From NCBI RefSeq assembly GCF_003712105.1, contig NZ_RHLG01000003.1, positions 248,001 through 312,000 on the forward strand: 64,000 bases of DNA, written 5' to 3'. This stretch comes from Winogradskyella sp. (lineage in GTDB: Bacteria > Bacteroidota > Bacteroidia > Flavobacteriales > Flavobacteriaceae). Position 1 is the stretch's first letter. Every line of letters starts with the position of its first letter. Positions 8,587 to 17,612 of the stretch are shown one piece after another. The notes below the pieces were generated by a model, which was not told the origin of the DNA, ran no database searches, and saw only the letters and a list, made by a program, of their open reading frames with translations. Made by a program: the position numbers and the translations under genes.

Positions 8587-9246
8587 ATGGAATCAATTTT
8601 TTATCAAAACACAACCTATTGGGTCATCTTTGTTGACATCGTTGCAGCTTTAGGAACATTATGGCTGTTTAAAACAGGTAGGGCAAAACAAAGTACACTA
8701 TTAACGGTAGGTATAGTTTTCATCGTATCTATCGCAGTTATGCATTGGTTATTTGGTGGTCAAAACCTTTTACCAGCTGATCTACCAGGATGGATTTTTT
8801 ATATAATTATACTAGGTGGTGCTTTAACTATAGTGGCTTTACTTGACATCACTTCAAAACCCATAATGGATAATTTATCCCAAGAGCATTTACAAATTGT
8901 ACAAGGATTAAGAGTCTTTGTCGGAGGTGGCTTTCTTATGGAAGGTGTGGTCAATGTCATACCAGGTTGGTTTAGCATCTTAGATGGTTACTTCCATATA
9001 GCATCGGGGTTTTTAGCTTTATTAGCTGCGATTGCTTTTTTAAAAAATTGGAAAGACAATAAAACATTATTGTGGATAGCTAATATTGTTGGTCTTACAG
9101 ATATCATTGTAATAGTTACCGGAATTTGCTTCTTGGTTTGGAGTGATTTAGGACCATTTCATAATATGAATTATGTGGTTTTTGGAGCTGGCCCTATATT
9201 ATTGTGGCTACATTTTAATTCAATAAAAAAGCTACTAAGCAAATGA
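8587..9246 (+). CDS. multi-pass membrane protein under TetR control
   Basis: 219 residues with about seven hydrophobic segments and a short basic C-terminus (NSIKKLLSK). No family recognised. It lies directly behind the second operator, so it is the likely main target of the TetR repressor. Its last bases overlap the next gene (ATGA), indicating an operon with the YciI-like gene. The role is open; exporter or small-molecule stress functions are common for TetR neighbours, but nothing in the sequence proves it. Confidence 0.7.
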   Translation: MESIFYQNTTYWVIFVDIVAALGTLWLFKTGRAKQSTLLTVGIVFIVSIAVMHWLFGGQNLLPADLPGWIFYIIILGGALTIVALLDITSKPIMDNLSQEHLQIVQGLRVFVGGGFLMEGVVNVIPGWFSILDGYFHIASGFLALLAAIAFLKNWKDNKTLLWIANIVGLTDIIVIVTGICFLVWSDLGPFHNMNYVVFGAGPILLWLHFNSIKKLLSK

Positions 9247-9611
9247 GATTATTAATCATTCTATTGCTAAGTATTTTATGGCATACAACTATGGAAGCAC
9301 AAAAAAGAGAAACATTTTTATACGATTTAGAACTCATTGAGAAGTTTAAAACTAAATCACAATGGACAGATAAGGAACATGAGATACAAAAAGCGCATGT
9401 GAACTATCTCGATAGTTTAACCAACTCAAGAAAGATCTTTTTAGCTGGTATAAAAGAGCAAGGACTAAAACATCACACGGGTTTAGTAATCTTGAATGTA
9501 AGCAATTACGAAGAGGCTTTTAAGATTGTACAAAATGACCCATCAATTAAAACAGGAATGATGGTTGGACATATAAAGAAAATAAATATTTACTTCTTAA
9601 TGCCAGAATAA
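9243..9611 (+). CDS. exported YciI-like protein
   Basis: 122 residues. The first 19 look like a signal peptide (MRLLIILLLSILWHTTMEAQ). The remainder follows the YCII pattern, a small ferredoxin-like alpha/beta fold: EHEIQKAHVNYLDSLTNSRKIFLAG, then VSNYEEAFKIVQNDPSI. A 4-bp overlap couples it to the upstream membrane protein gene. The enzymatic role of YCII domains is mostly unknown. Confidence 0.65.
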   Translation: MRLLIILLLSILWHTTMEAQKRETFLYDLELIEKFKTKSQWTDKEHEIQKAHVNYLDSLTNSRKIFLAGIKEQGLKHHTGLVILNVSNYEEAFKIVQNDPSIKTGMMVGHIKKINIYFLMPE

Positions 9612-9708
9612 AGCTGATAAAACCATCAGTAAAACAATAGCGATTTGGGTGTTTACTCAAAGCGCTTTTTGTTTTAATTATATTATATTGTTATATAAAA
9701 TTTAAAGC

Positions 9709-10350
9709 ATGAAACGTTCACCAAAAGCAGATGCCATTTTTTCTCAAATTAACCAAGATACCAAACTTGGAGACCTACGAAAAATAGCTAAAGACATAAA
9801 AAAAGACCATAATTTAGCTATGGAACTTTGGTCAACCGGACATTTTTTACCACGACAATTAGCGATTCTCATCATGGACAAAAAGTTGTTAAATCAAGAC
9901 GTCATTAATCAACTAGATAATGATATCCAGAATCATGGTTTTGAAGAACGCAACCATTTAATAGATTGGTTAATGGCTAACCAATTAACAAAGGATAAAA
10001 AAATAGTTACATTAATAGAATCTTGGGAAGATAGCTCGTCATCACTTCAAAGACGTGTATTTTGGTACTATCAAGCTAGATTACGTTGGATGGGAAATAC
10101 CAATCATTCAAATACAGAATATCTACTCTCTTCTATCGAAAAAAACTTAATGACAGAACAGCCCGAAGTACAATGGGCTATGAATTATACTGCTGGTCAA
10201 ATTGGTAAGTGGCAAGAAGAACATCGTAAAAGATGTATTTCTATTGGCGAATCTACCAAGCTATATAAAGACGAAATTGTTGCTAAAAACTGTACACCTA
10301 GCTATTTGCCTGAATTTATACGAATTGAAGTCGAAAAATTGAATAAATAA
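9709..10350 (+). CDS. AlkD-like DNA alkylation repair protein
   Basis: 213 residues, all-helical, matching the HEAT-like DNA_alkylation family: KLGDLRKIAKDIKKDHNLAMELWSTGHFLPRQLAILIMD, then ERNHLIDWLMANQL and EVQWAMNYTAGQIG. Family members excise or bind bulky alkylated bases without base flipping. The conserved Trp and Arg-rich positions are present (RRVFWYYQARLRW), but I cannot tell an active glycosylase from a non-catalytic relative. Monocistronic with its own A/T-rich leader. Confidence 0.8.
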   Translation: MKRSPKADAIFSQINQDTKLGDLRKIAKDIKKDHNLAMELWSTGHFLPRQLAILIMDKKLLNQDVINQLDNDIQNHGFEERNHLIDWLMANQLTKDKKIVTLIESWEDSSSSLQRRVFWYYQARLRWMGNTNHSNTEYLLSSIEKNLMTEQPEVQWAMNYTAGQIGKWQEEHRKRCISIGESTKLYKDEIVAKNCTPSYLPEFIRIEVEKLNK

Positions 10351-10383
10351 ACTGTTGTTTTACACTGAAAAACAGCCAATATC

Positions 10384-11103
10384 ATGACGCCAAACAACAT
10401 AATATTCGCAGATCTATCAACATATACTCCTAAAAAGAGTATGGCGTTTTATGAGCATACTTTTAAATGGAATTACTATGAGAGTAATGACTATTATGTT
10501 GCATACCTAGGAAACACACAAGTAACAGGTTTATACGAAACACCTGATAAGTTTCAACAAATGGGAATGCCGCATTTTTGGATGATGTATATACAAGTAT
10601 CAAATGTTGATGCTACCATAAGATTAGCAAAACAATTTGGAGCTATCATAGAAATGAGTTACGAGCTCATTGGTTTTGGCAAAGTTGCATTGTTACGAGA
10701 CCCATTAGGTGCTGGTTTTACGATTTATGAAGGAGATAAGCTCAATAACACACGAACAAAAAACACAAAAAACACCCTTGTATGGAACGAGCTGCATGTC
10801 TCAAATGCTAATGCCGTAATTCCATTTTACGAAGGCATTTTTAATTGGAAAATCACAGAAACTCAAGATGGCTTATATCCGATTTTAAATCAAGAGCAAG
10901 AGCATATCGCTGATATTTTAGAAATCTCAAATCAATACAAAGGAAAATATGAATATTGGGTCTGTACTTTTGGAGTTGAAAGTTTAGAAACTACTAAGAA
11001 TCTAATCTTAGAAAATGACGGCAACCTAATTAATCAAGAAGGCAGCAGAGCACTATTTACCGATAATTCCGGTGAAGCCTTTTTCTATATCCAAGAGGTT
11101 TAG
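10384..11103 (+). CDS. VOC family protein with two glyoxalase-like domains
   Basis: 239 residues made of two vicinal-oxygen-chelate units. The first (about 1-120) has FADLSTYTPKKSMAFYEHTFKWNY and ends in LRDPLGAGFTIYEG. The second (about 128-239) begins VWNELHVSNANAVIPFYEGIFNWK and ends in ALFTDNSGEAFFYIQE. The family covers glyoxalases, dioxygenases and antibiotic-binding proteins; the substrate cannot be read from the sequence. Convergent with the TlpA-like gene, with only five bases between the stops. Confidence 0.8.
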   Translation: MTPNNIIFADLSTYTPKKSMAFYEHTFKWNYYESNDYYVAYLGNTQVTGLYETPDKFQQMGMPHFWMMYIQVSNVDATIRLAKQFGAIIEMSYELIGFGKVALLRDPLGAGFTIYEGDKLNNTRTKNTKNTLVWNELHVSNANAVIPFYEGIFNWKITETQDGLYPILNQEQEHIADILEISNQYKGKYEYWVCTFGVESLETTKNLILENDGNLINQEGSRALFTDNSGEAFFYIQEV

Positions 11104-11108
11104 AAAGT

Positions 11109-12329
11109 CTATTCTGCTAATAACTCAGCTACAAAACTTTCAAAATCGTTTTTAAACTCAATATATTTTTCACCCGTAGCTGGTCCGTTAAAACCCGTAT
11201 GTATTTTACGTACGTTTCCTTTTTTATCTATAAAAATTGAAGTCGGATAAGACAAGACATGATTAAGCATTGGAAGCTTTTCTTGTGCTTTGGCTTTATC
11301 ACCTGTACCATATTGAGCTAAAAGTACCGGGTATTCTATGCCTATTTTAGTTTTTAGACGCTTAATTCGGTCAAAAGCTATGGTTTCAGTCTTTGCATAT
11401 TCAAAGGCTAAGGCTATAATTTCAAAATCTTTGTTGGTATTTGCCTTATAAAAATCCGTGTAGTATTTGCTTTCATCCAAGCAATTTGGACACCAAGTTC
11501 CCATAATTTGTACTACTATCACTTTATCTTTAAAACGTTCGTCGGTAAGACTCACAGGGTTTCCATCAGCATCAGGAAACGTAAAATCTATACGGTCGTA
11601 ACCTTCTTTTAAATAGGTTAAACTTTCAGCATCTGGTAATTCGTAATTAGGGTTGCGTTTTGCAACAAAAGGTTCTTTCCAATGATTACCGGAATAAAAC
11701 TGACCTTCCATTGTAGAGTCAGATACTTTTGCAGTAAATAAAAAAGCGTGTGCGCCATCAAAAGTAGATAGCTTCATAACATCGCCATCCATAACACCTT
11801 CTAAATAACGATAATCGCCAGTCGTAGTTCTGAATGTGCCGTAAACAAAATGGTCAACTTGAGTGAAAATACCTTTGGCAATATATTCATCTTCTTCAAC
11901 ACCTTGACTAAATACAGCCTCCCAAACACCTTCAACAGATTGTGTTGCTGGCACTAATTTAGGCTCTGGAAAACGCACATCGTTATTATATTCTGCTCTA
12001 AAAGGCACTACTCTATCTCGGCTTTCATTTACAAATGTTCCTGTAAGATTATCATCTTCAAAAACAGCTGCGATATAACCTTCAAATACTGGTGCTTGGA
12101 TAAATACAGAATCGTTGCGGTACGTAACCTCATCTACTTCAATAATTTCTTCAGCATTAAATATGTTTAAAGTCGTTGCTGAATTTACCTCAAACAAAAA
12201 GGGTAATTCCTTATTATCCTTCAGCTCCAAAACAGCTCTATAAGTCCCATTTTTAAGGGTTTTTACTGTACTTTCATTTTTACATGACGCTAATAATAAC
12301 ACTAAGGTAAGTCCTAATAAATATCGCAT
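11109..12329 (-). CDS. TlpA-like thiol-disulfide lipoprotein
   Basis: 406 residues. Lipoprotein signal MRYLLGLTLVLLLASC, lipidated Cys near 16. The middle part (about 20-250) is beta-rich, as in other large Bacteroidota TlpA proteins. The C-terminal thioredoxin domain (about 255-400) has the active site GTWCPNC, a cis-Pro region (SYPTSIFIDKKG) and KIHTGFNGPATGEKY. It would act in the periplasm or at the membrane surface as a disulfide reductase. Divergent from pheT. Confidence 0.85.
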   Translation of the reverse strand: MRYLLGLTLVLLLASCKNESTVKTLKNGTYRAVLELKDNKELPFLFEVNSATTLNIFNAEEIIEVDEVTYRNDSVFIQAPVFEGYIAAVFEDDNLTGTFVNESRDRVVPFRAEYNNDVRFPEPKLVPATQSVEGVWEAVFSQGVEEDEYIAKGIFTQVDHFVYGTFRTTTGDYRYLEGVMDGDVMKLSTFDGAHAFLFTAKVSDSTMEGQFYSGNHWKEPFVAKRNPNYELPDAESLTYLKEGYDRIDFTFPDADGNPVSLTDERFKDKVIVVQIMGTWCPNCLDESKYYTDFYKANTNKDFEIIALAFEYAKTETIAFDRIKRLKTKIGIEYPVLLAQYGTGDKAKAQEKLPMLNHVLSYPTSIFIDKKGNVRKIHTGFNGPATGEKYIEFKNDFESFVAELLAE

Positions 12330-12418
12330 TGAAATAGATTTTTAATAATGTTCGAAATAACAACAAATACCTTACATAAAAAAGCAAAGACTCAATTTCG
12401 TTAAGCGACAACTATTAT

Positions 12419-12426
12419 TATCTTTG
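12419..12426 (+). promoter_or_regulatory. pheT promoter, -7 box
   Basis: TATCTTTG matches the Bacteroidota -7 consensus TAnnTTTG, 22 bases before the pheT start codon. Confidence 0.55.
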
Positions 12427-12447
12427 TGGCTTCATTGAATTGAGATT

Positions 12448-14874
12448 ATGAAGATATCTTACAACTGGTTAAAGCAGTTTATAAATATAGATTGGGAAGC
12501 CGATAAAACTGGCGAATTATTGACTGACCTTGGATTAGAAATTGAAGGTATAGAAGCATACGAGTCCGTAAAAGGTGGACTTAAAGGTATTGTTGTTGGT
12601 AAAGTAATTACTTGTGAGCAACACCCAAATGCCGATCGATTAAAAGTTACTACTGTAGATATTGGTGGTGATGCGCCAGTGCAAATAGTTTGTGGAGCAC
12701 CTAATGTTGCAGCTGGTCAAAAAGTTCCTGTAGCGACGATTGGTACTACACTATATACAGCTGAAGGAGAAGCTTGGAAGATTAAAAAAGGTAAAATTCG
12801 TGGTGAGGAAAGCCATGGTATGATTTGCGCTGAAGACGAACTTGGTCTTGGCGAATCGCACGATGGAATAATGGTTTTGGATTCCAAAATTAAAGTAGGC
12901 ACACCTGCAGCCGATATTTTTAATATTGAGAATGATAGTGTTTTCGAAATTGGATTAACACCAAACCGCGCTGATGCTATGAGTCATTATGGCGTAGCAC
13001 GTGACCTCAAAGCTGGATTACTTCAAAAAGATTTACAGCTAGAATTAATAACGCCTTCTGTTAGCTCATATCATGTTGATGCACGTTCGCTTAAAATTGA
13101 TGTTGATGTTCAGGATAAAGACAAATGTCCGCGATATTGTGGTGTAACTATTAGTGGTATTAAAGTAGAACCTTCACCTAGCTGGTTACAGAATAGATTA
13201 AAGGCTATTGGATTATCGCCAATAAACAATATTGTTGATATTACTAACTATGTATTACATGAGTTAGGACAGCCTTTACATGCATTTGACGCTAATAAAG
13301 TTTCAGGTAATAAAGTAGAAGTTAAAACCTGTAAAGCAGGAACCAAGTTTACAACACTTGATGAAGTAGAACGCGAATTGCATGAAGAAGATTTAATGAT
13401 CTGTGATGGCGAAAAACCAATGTGTATTGCTGGTGTTTTTGGCGGAATCCATTCAGGTGTTAGTGAAGCTACCACAAGTATCTTTTTAGAAAGTGCGTAT
13501 TTCGATCCTGTAAGTGTTCGTAAAACTGCAAAACGTCACGGTCTAAACACTGATGCGTCGTTCCGATTTGAGCGTGGTATTGACCCAAACATTACAGAAT
13601 ATGCCTTAAAACGTGCAGCTTTACTTATAACTGAGATTGCCGGTGGTGAAATATCTAGCGATATTTCTGACACATATCCTAATAAAATAAAAGATTTTGA
13701 AGTTAGGTTAAGCTTTGATAATGCCAAAAAATTAATTGGTGAAGAAATTCCTAGAGAAACGATTAAAAGTATTCTTACATCTCTAGAGATTAAAGTTAAT
13801 AATGTTACTGAAACAGGCTTAGGACTTACGGTACCAGCATACAGAAATGATGTGCAGCGAGAGGCAGATATTATTGAAGAAATCCTAAGAGTTTATGGGT
13901 ACAATAATATTGGTACTACTACCAAACTTAATGCTTCAATCTCTAACTCTTCACGTTTTGAAGATTATAAATTGCAAAATGTAATTGGTAATCAATTAGT
14001 AGCTCAAGGTTTTTACGAAATTATGGCAAATTCATTAACTATTGCCAAGTATACTGAGTTAAGTGAACAGCTAAATAATGACCATAATGTCGAAATGCTT
14101 AATCCATTAAGTAACGATTTGGGTGTTATGCGTCAATCGTTATTATTCTCTGGTTTAGAAGCAATTGCACATAATATTAACCGAAAACAAAACGATTTAA
14201 AACTGTTTGAATTCGGAAAAACATACCATGCCTTCCCTGAAAATAGAGAAGAATACAAACATCTGTCTTTATTTGTTACTGGTAATACCACTAAAGAAAA
14301 CTGGAAGTCTGGAGCATCTCCGAGTGATTTCTTCTTTATGAAAGGTATTATCGAAGCTATTCTAGATAGGCTAGGTTTAAATCGATTAAAATCTTCACCT
14401 ATTAAAACGGATGTGTTAAGTGAAGGTATGAGTCTGTCTTTAGGAAAGAAAAAATTGGTAGACTTCGGTTTAGTAAAGAAATCCGTATTAAAGCATTTTG
14501 GTATTTCTCAGAATGTTTTGTTTGCAGATTTTAACTGGGATAATGTGTTGGAGATGGCTAAACACAATAGCATTAAGTTTAAAGCCATCCCAAAATATCC
14601 TGAAGTACGTCGTGACTTTGCGTTATTGTTAGATAAGTCTGTTGCTTTTGAAGATATCTATACTATTGCTAAACAAACAGAAAGGCAATTACTGAAAAAT
14701 GTAAACCTTTTTGATGTATACGAAGGTAAAAACCTTCCTGAAGGCAAAAAGAGTTATGCTGTTAGTTTTACATTGCAAGATGAACACAAAACGCTAACTG
14801 ATAAGCAAATTGACAAAATTATGTCTAAATTACAATCGAATTTTGAATCTAAACTTGGAGCTGAACTTAGATAA
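12448..14874 (+). CDS. pheT: phenylalanine--tRNA ligase beta subunit
   Basis: Charges tRNA-Phe as the beta half of the alpha2-beta2 enzyme. Domains in order: N-terminal MKISYNWLKQF; EMAP/tRNA-binding fold (about 40-150, HPNADRLKVTTVDIGG); LTPNRADAMSHYGVARDL; B3/B4 editing region (about 215-395, with SPINNIVDITNYVLHELGQPLHAFDA); B5 domain (about 410-480, ending EADIIEEILRVYGYNNI); catalytic-like core; and C-terminal FDX-ACB domain (about 715-808, KYPEVRRDFALLLDKSVAFEDI). The length, 808, is normal. pheS is not in the window. Confidence 0.97.
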   Translation: MKISYNWLKQFINIDWEADKTGELLTDLGLEIEGIEAYESVKGGLKGIVVGKVITCEQHPNADRLKVTTVDIGGDAPVQIVCGAPNVAAGQKVPVATIGTTLYTAEGEAWKIKKGKIRGEESHGMICAEDELGLGESHDGIMVLDSKIKVGTPAADIFNIENDSVFEIGLTPNRADAMSHYGVARDLKAGLLQKDLQLELITPSVSSYHVDARSLKIDVDVQDKDKCPRYCGVTISGIKVEPSPSWLQNRLKAIGLSPINNIVDITNYVLHELGQPLHAFDANKVSGNKVEVKTCKAGTKFTTLDEVERELHEEDLMICDGEKPMCIAGVFGGIHSGVSEATTSIFLESAYFDPVSVRKTAKRHGLNTDASFRFERGIDPNITEYALKRAALLITEIAGGEISSDISDTYPNKIKDFEVRLSFDNAKKLIGEEIPRETIKSILTSLEIKVNNVTETGLGLTVPAYRNDVQREADIIEEILRVYGYNNIGTTTKLNASISNSSRFEDYKLQNVIGNQLVAQGFYEIMANSLTIAKYTELSEQLNNDHNVEMLNPLSNDLGVMRQSLLFSGLEAIAHNINRKQNDLKLFEFGKTYHAFPENREEYKHLSLFVTGNTTKENWKSGASPSDFFFMKGIIEAILDRLGLNRLKSSPIKTDVLSEGMSLSLGKKKLVDFGLVKKSVLKHFGISQNVLFADFNWDNVLEMAKHNSIKFKAIPKYPEVRRDFALLLDKSVAFEDIYTIAKQTERQLLKNVNLFDVYEGKNLPEGKKSYAVSFTLQDEHKTLTDKQIDKIMSKLQSNFESKLGAELR

Positions 14875-14878
14875 TATT

Positions 14879-15733
14879 ATGAACTACAGACTTATTTTAT
14901 GTATCGGTATTTTTATTATAGGAATAAATAAGTCTGGCTCACAAGAGCTAACAGTAAAAAAAGATTCAGTCGTACCTATGACGGTATGGGAAATGGCAAA
15001 GTACGATACGCGCTATACTCTAAAAAGTGTTGGACATGCCTTTACAAGACCCTTACATTGGAAAGGAAAAGACTTTGCGAAGTTTGGAGGCCTAATTGGT
15101 GGTACGGTATTGCTTAGTGTTGCAGACGAACCTATTCGTGATTTTGTTCAAAATCAAAAAAGTGATTTTCCAAGAGCTGTAAGAGATTTTGGTTGGTACT
15201 TTGGTAGCCCTCAAAATTATTTCATGGCAAATGCAGGTTTGTATGGCTTTGGGCTTTTTACAAAAAATGAAAAAATACGTAAGACGAGTGTTTTAATTAT
15301 TTCATCCTCAATAACGACAGGTTTAATACAAACAATTACCAAAAACGCAATTGGTCGTGCTAGACCAGATCATAGAGATGATCCTTATGCGTTTTCATCT
15401 TTTGCAAATGATGCTGGTTTTAGATCTTTCCCATCAGGGCATACGGTATTATCAGTAACTATGGCGCACTCAATTGCCAAGCAATTTGAAAACCCATGGG
15501 TAAAAGCTGGTATTTATACTATTGGAGCCATTCCTCCTATTTCGAGAATGATTGATGATGCCCATTGGTTTACGGATATCGCTTTTAGTGCTGTATTAAG
15601 TATTGTTGTTGTTGATGCTATCGATAAATTTCTATTTCAAGAAGAAGCATACGACTATCCAAAACGCCAAAAACAAATCTCTTGGAATCTTAGATTTTCA
15701 GCTAACCAAATAGGATTTGTTGGTACGTTTTAG
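14879..15733 (+). CDS. PAP2 family phosphatase
   Basis: Predicted membrane-associated lipid or undecaprenyl pyrophosphate phosphatase. The three PAP2 motifs are present: KNAIGRARP near residue 163, FPSGHT near 185, and SRMIDDAHWFTD near 225. An N-terminal signal or anchor helix precedes a charged exported stretch. The frame is open back to 14810, inside pheT, but ATG at 14879 is just after the pheT stop and gives a clean signal sequence. Likely cotranscribed with pheT. Confidence 0.88.
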   Translation: MNYRLILCIGIFIIGINKSGSQELTVKKDSVVPMTVWEMAKYDTRYTLKSVGHAFTRPLHWKGKDFAKFGGLIGGTVLLSVADEPIRDFVQNQKSDFPRAVRDFGWYFGSPQNYFMANAGLYGFGLFTKNEKIRKTSVLIISSSITTGLIQTITKNAIGRARPDHRDDPYAFSSFANDAGFRSFPSGHTVLSVTMAHSIAKQFENPWVKAGIYTIGAIPPISRMIDDAHWFTDIAFSAVLSIVVVDAIDKFLFQEEAYDYPKRQKQISWNLRFSANQIGFVGTF

Positions 15734-15810
15734 ATTGCTGTTATTTATCATTTTATTTACACTTTAACTACGCTATATTTTTTACTTTTACATTAATTAA
15801 AGAAAACACA

Positions 15811-16311
15811 ATGGCAAATATTACATTAGGCGGAAATCCAGCAACTACAGTTGGTAATTTACCAGAGAAAGGAACAAAAGCACCAGATTTTAAATTGACC
15901 ACTACAGATTTATCAGACAAAACATTAGCCGATTATTCGGGTTCTAGATTAATACTTAACATCTTTCCCAGTGTAGACACAGGTGTTTGCGCACAATCTG
16001 TAAGAACGTTTAATGAAAAAGCCAGTAGCCTAGAAAACACAAAAGTGCTTTGTATTTCTAAAGATTTACCATTTGCAATGGCACGTTTTTGTGGAGCTGA
16101 AGGTTTAGATGACGTAGTAAATCTATCAGATTATAAAACTGGAGATTTTGGTAATACATACGGCGTAGCTTTTAAGGATAGTGCTTTCGAAACCTTATTA
16201 TCACGTTCTATTGTTGTTGTGGATACAGATGGGACTATAGTACATACAGAACAAGTTTCTGAAACAGGTGAAGAGCCAAACTATCAGGCAGCTCTAGACG
16301 CATTAAATTAA
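15811..16311 (+). CDS. tpx: thiol peroxidase Tpx
   Basis: Atypical 2-Cys peroxiredoxin that reduces hydroperoxides with thioredoxin. 166 residues, normal length. The peroxidatic Cys lies in FPSVDTGVCAQSVRTFNEKA near residue 60 and the resolving Cys in LPFAMARFCGAEG near 94. The active-site Thr and Arg expected for Tpx are in the same segments. Three bases separate its stop codon from the dgkA start, suggesting one transcript. Confidence 0.95.
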   Translation: MANITLGGNPATTVGNLPEKGTKAPDFKLTTTDLSDKTLADYSGSRLILNIFPSVDTGVCAQSVRTFNEKASSLENTKVLCISKDLPFAMARFCGAEGLDDVVNLSDYKTGDFGNTYGVAFKDSAFETLLSRSIVVVDTDGTIVHTEQVSETGEEPNYQAALDALN

Positions 16312-16314
16312 TTT

Positions 16315-16695
16315 ATGCCCAATCCTAAAAAAGAACCGTTTGCTGTAAATCGTCTTAAAAGTGTTGGTTATGCTTTTAAAGGTTTATTGCTTCTTATTAG
16401 GACTGAAAACAGCATTAAACTTCAACTATTTATAGCAATTGCAGTAACTATTGCTGGCTTCTATTTTAATATTTCAACAACTGAATGGCTCATTCAACTT
16501 GTAATGATAGCTCTAGTCATGAGTGTTGAAGGTGTAAATACTGCTATTGAATATATTTCAGATTTTATACATCCAGACCATCATCCAAAAATTGGCCATA
16601 TTAAAGATATTGGTGCAGGTGCCGTCTTAATTGCATCTATTCTTGCCATAATTGTAGCGGGTATCATTTATATACCTAAGGTATTTACAATTTGA
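16315..16695 (+). CDS. diacylglycerol kinase family protein (DgkA/UndPK type)
   Basis: 126 residues with three membrane helices, as in the small integral-membrane lipid kinases. An N-terminal amphipathic segment (RLKSVGYAFKGLLLLIRTENSIKLQ) carries the conserved Glu-Asn. The signature MSVEGVNTAIEYISDF follows near residue 70, with AGAVLIASILAIIVAG at the end. It phosphorylates diacylglycerol or undecaprenol; the choice cannot be made from sequence alone. Sits between tpx and a DUF2071 gene with spacings under 10 bases. Confidence 0.85.
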   Translation: MPNPKKEPFAVNRLKSVGYAFKGLLLLIRTENSIKLQLFIAIAVTIAGFYFNISTTEWLIQLVMIALVMSVEGVNTAIEYISDFIHPDHHPKIGHIKDIGAGAVLIASILAIIVAGIIYIPKVFTI

Positions 16696-16702
16696 AAGTT
16701 AT

Positions 16703-17449
16703 ATGACAACCCAGAACTTATTAGATACCACAAATCATAGACCATGGGATATACCTAACAAGAGCTGGAAATTTTATCAAGAATGGAATAATGTACTATT
16801 TCTTCATTATCAAGTAGACTTGGCTGAGTTAAAAAAGTTTGTTCCAAAAGAATTAGAAATTGATCTTTTTAATGGCGAACCTTGGGTTTCAGTAGTTGCA
16901 TTTACAATGGAGAAGATAAGACCTAAAAACTTACCTTCTTTTAAGCTTATCTCGAATTTTCACGAAATAAATATTCGCACTTACATTAAATCTAATAATA
17001 AAACAGGAGTTTATTTTTTGAGTATAGAAGGTGGAAAACGTTTATCCTGTAAAATTGCAAAGGGAGTTTCAAAACTTCCATATCGATTTTCAAAAATTAT
17101 GCGGACCAACAAAAAGTATCAATCAAAAAATATAGAATATAATGACAGTCTTGATATAGAATATTTAATTGGAAAGGAGTTAAAAGAAAAAACAGATTTA
17201 GATATATGGTTAACTGAAAGATATGCACTTTTCCAAGACACAAACAAATCGATTAATGAATTTGACATCCATCATTTGGAATGGTCTATTAATGACATTA
17301 GTTTGGAAAAACTGGATTTGAGCTATCCAAGATTTAAAGATTTAATTCGCTCACAACCAGTTAAAACGCATTACTCAAAAGGAGTAAAAGTAATAGCTTG
17401 GGGGAAAGTTAAAAATATAAAAGCCAGCAATATCAATCTACATGAGTAA
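16703..17449 (+). CDS. DUF2071 (YqjF-like) protein
   Basis: 248 residues resembling the YqjF/DUF2071 family, with PWDIPNKSWKFYQEWNNVLFLHYQVD and LKKFVPKELEIDLFNGEPWVSVVAFTMEKIRP at the N-terminus, then FHEINIRTYIK and GVYFLSIEGGKRL. The family has an acetoacetate-decarboxylase-like beta fold; the function is unknown. Starts eight bases after dgkA and is likely the last gene of a tpx-dgkA operon. Confidence 0.78.
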   Translation: MTTQNLLDTTNHRPWDIPNKSWKFYQEWNNVLFLHYQVDLAELKKFVPKELEIDLFNGEPWVSVVAFTMEKIRPKNLPSFKLISNFHEINIRTYIKSNNKTGVYFLSIEGGKRLSCKIAKGVSKLPYRFSKIMRTNKKYQSKNIEYNDSLDIEYLIGKELKEKTDLDIWLTERYALFQDTNKSINEFDIHHLEWSINDISLEKLDLSYPRFKDLIRSQPVKTHYSKGVKVIAWGKVKNIKASNINLHE

Positions 17450-17612
17450 TAATCGCTTAAAAGAGAAGACAAATCTTAGCAACGGCAATTTGATGTTAAT
17501 AACCCTTTAGTATAAATACCAAAACCGCTAGGATAAACGTTACTTATTTGTATTTTTGATTGAGTTAAAAGATTTTATTTTTTAAACGATATAAGTATAC
17601 TGAATTCAGTTA

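Noticed and set aside
14810..14878. Longer N-terminus for the PAP2 protein
   Set aside because: It would overlap the pheT end out of frame and place a hydrophilic stretch before the signal helix; ATG 14879 lies right after the pheT stop.
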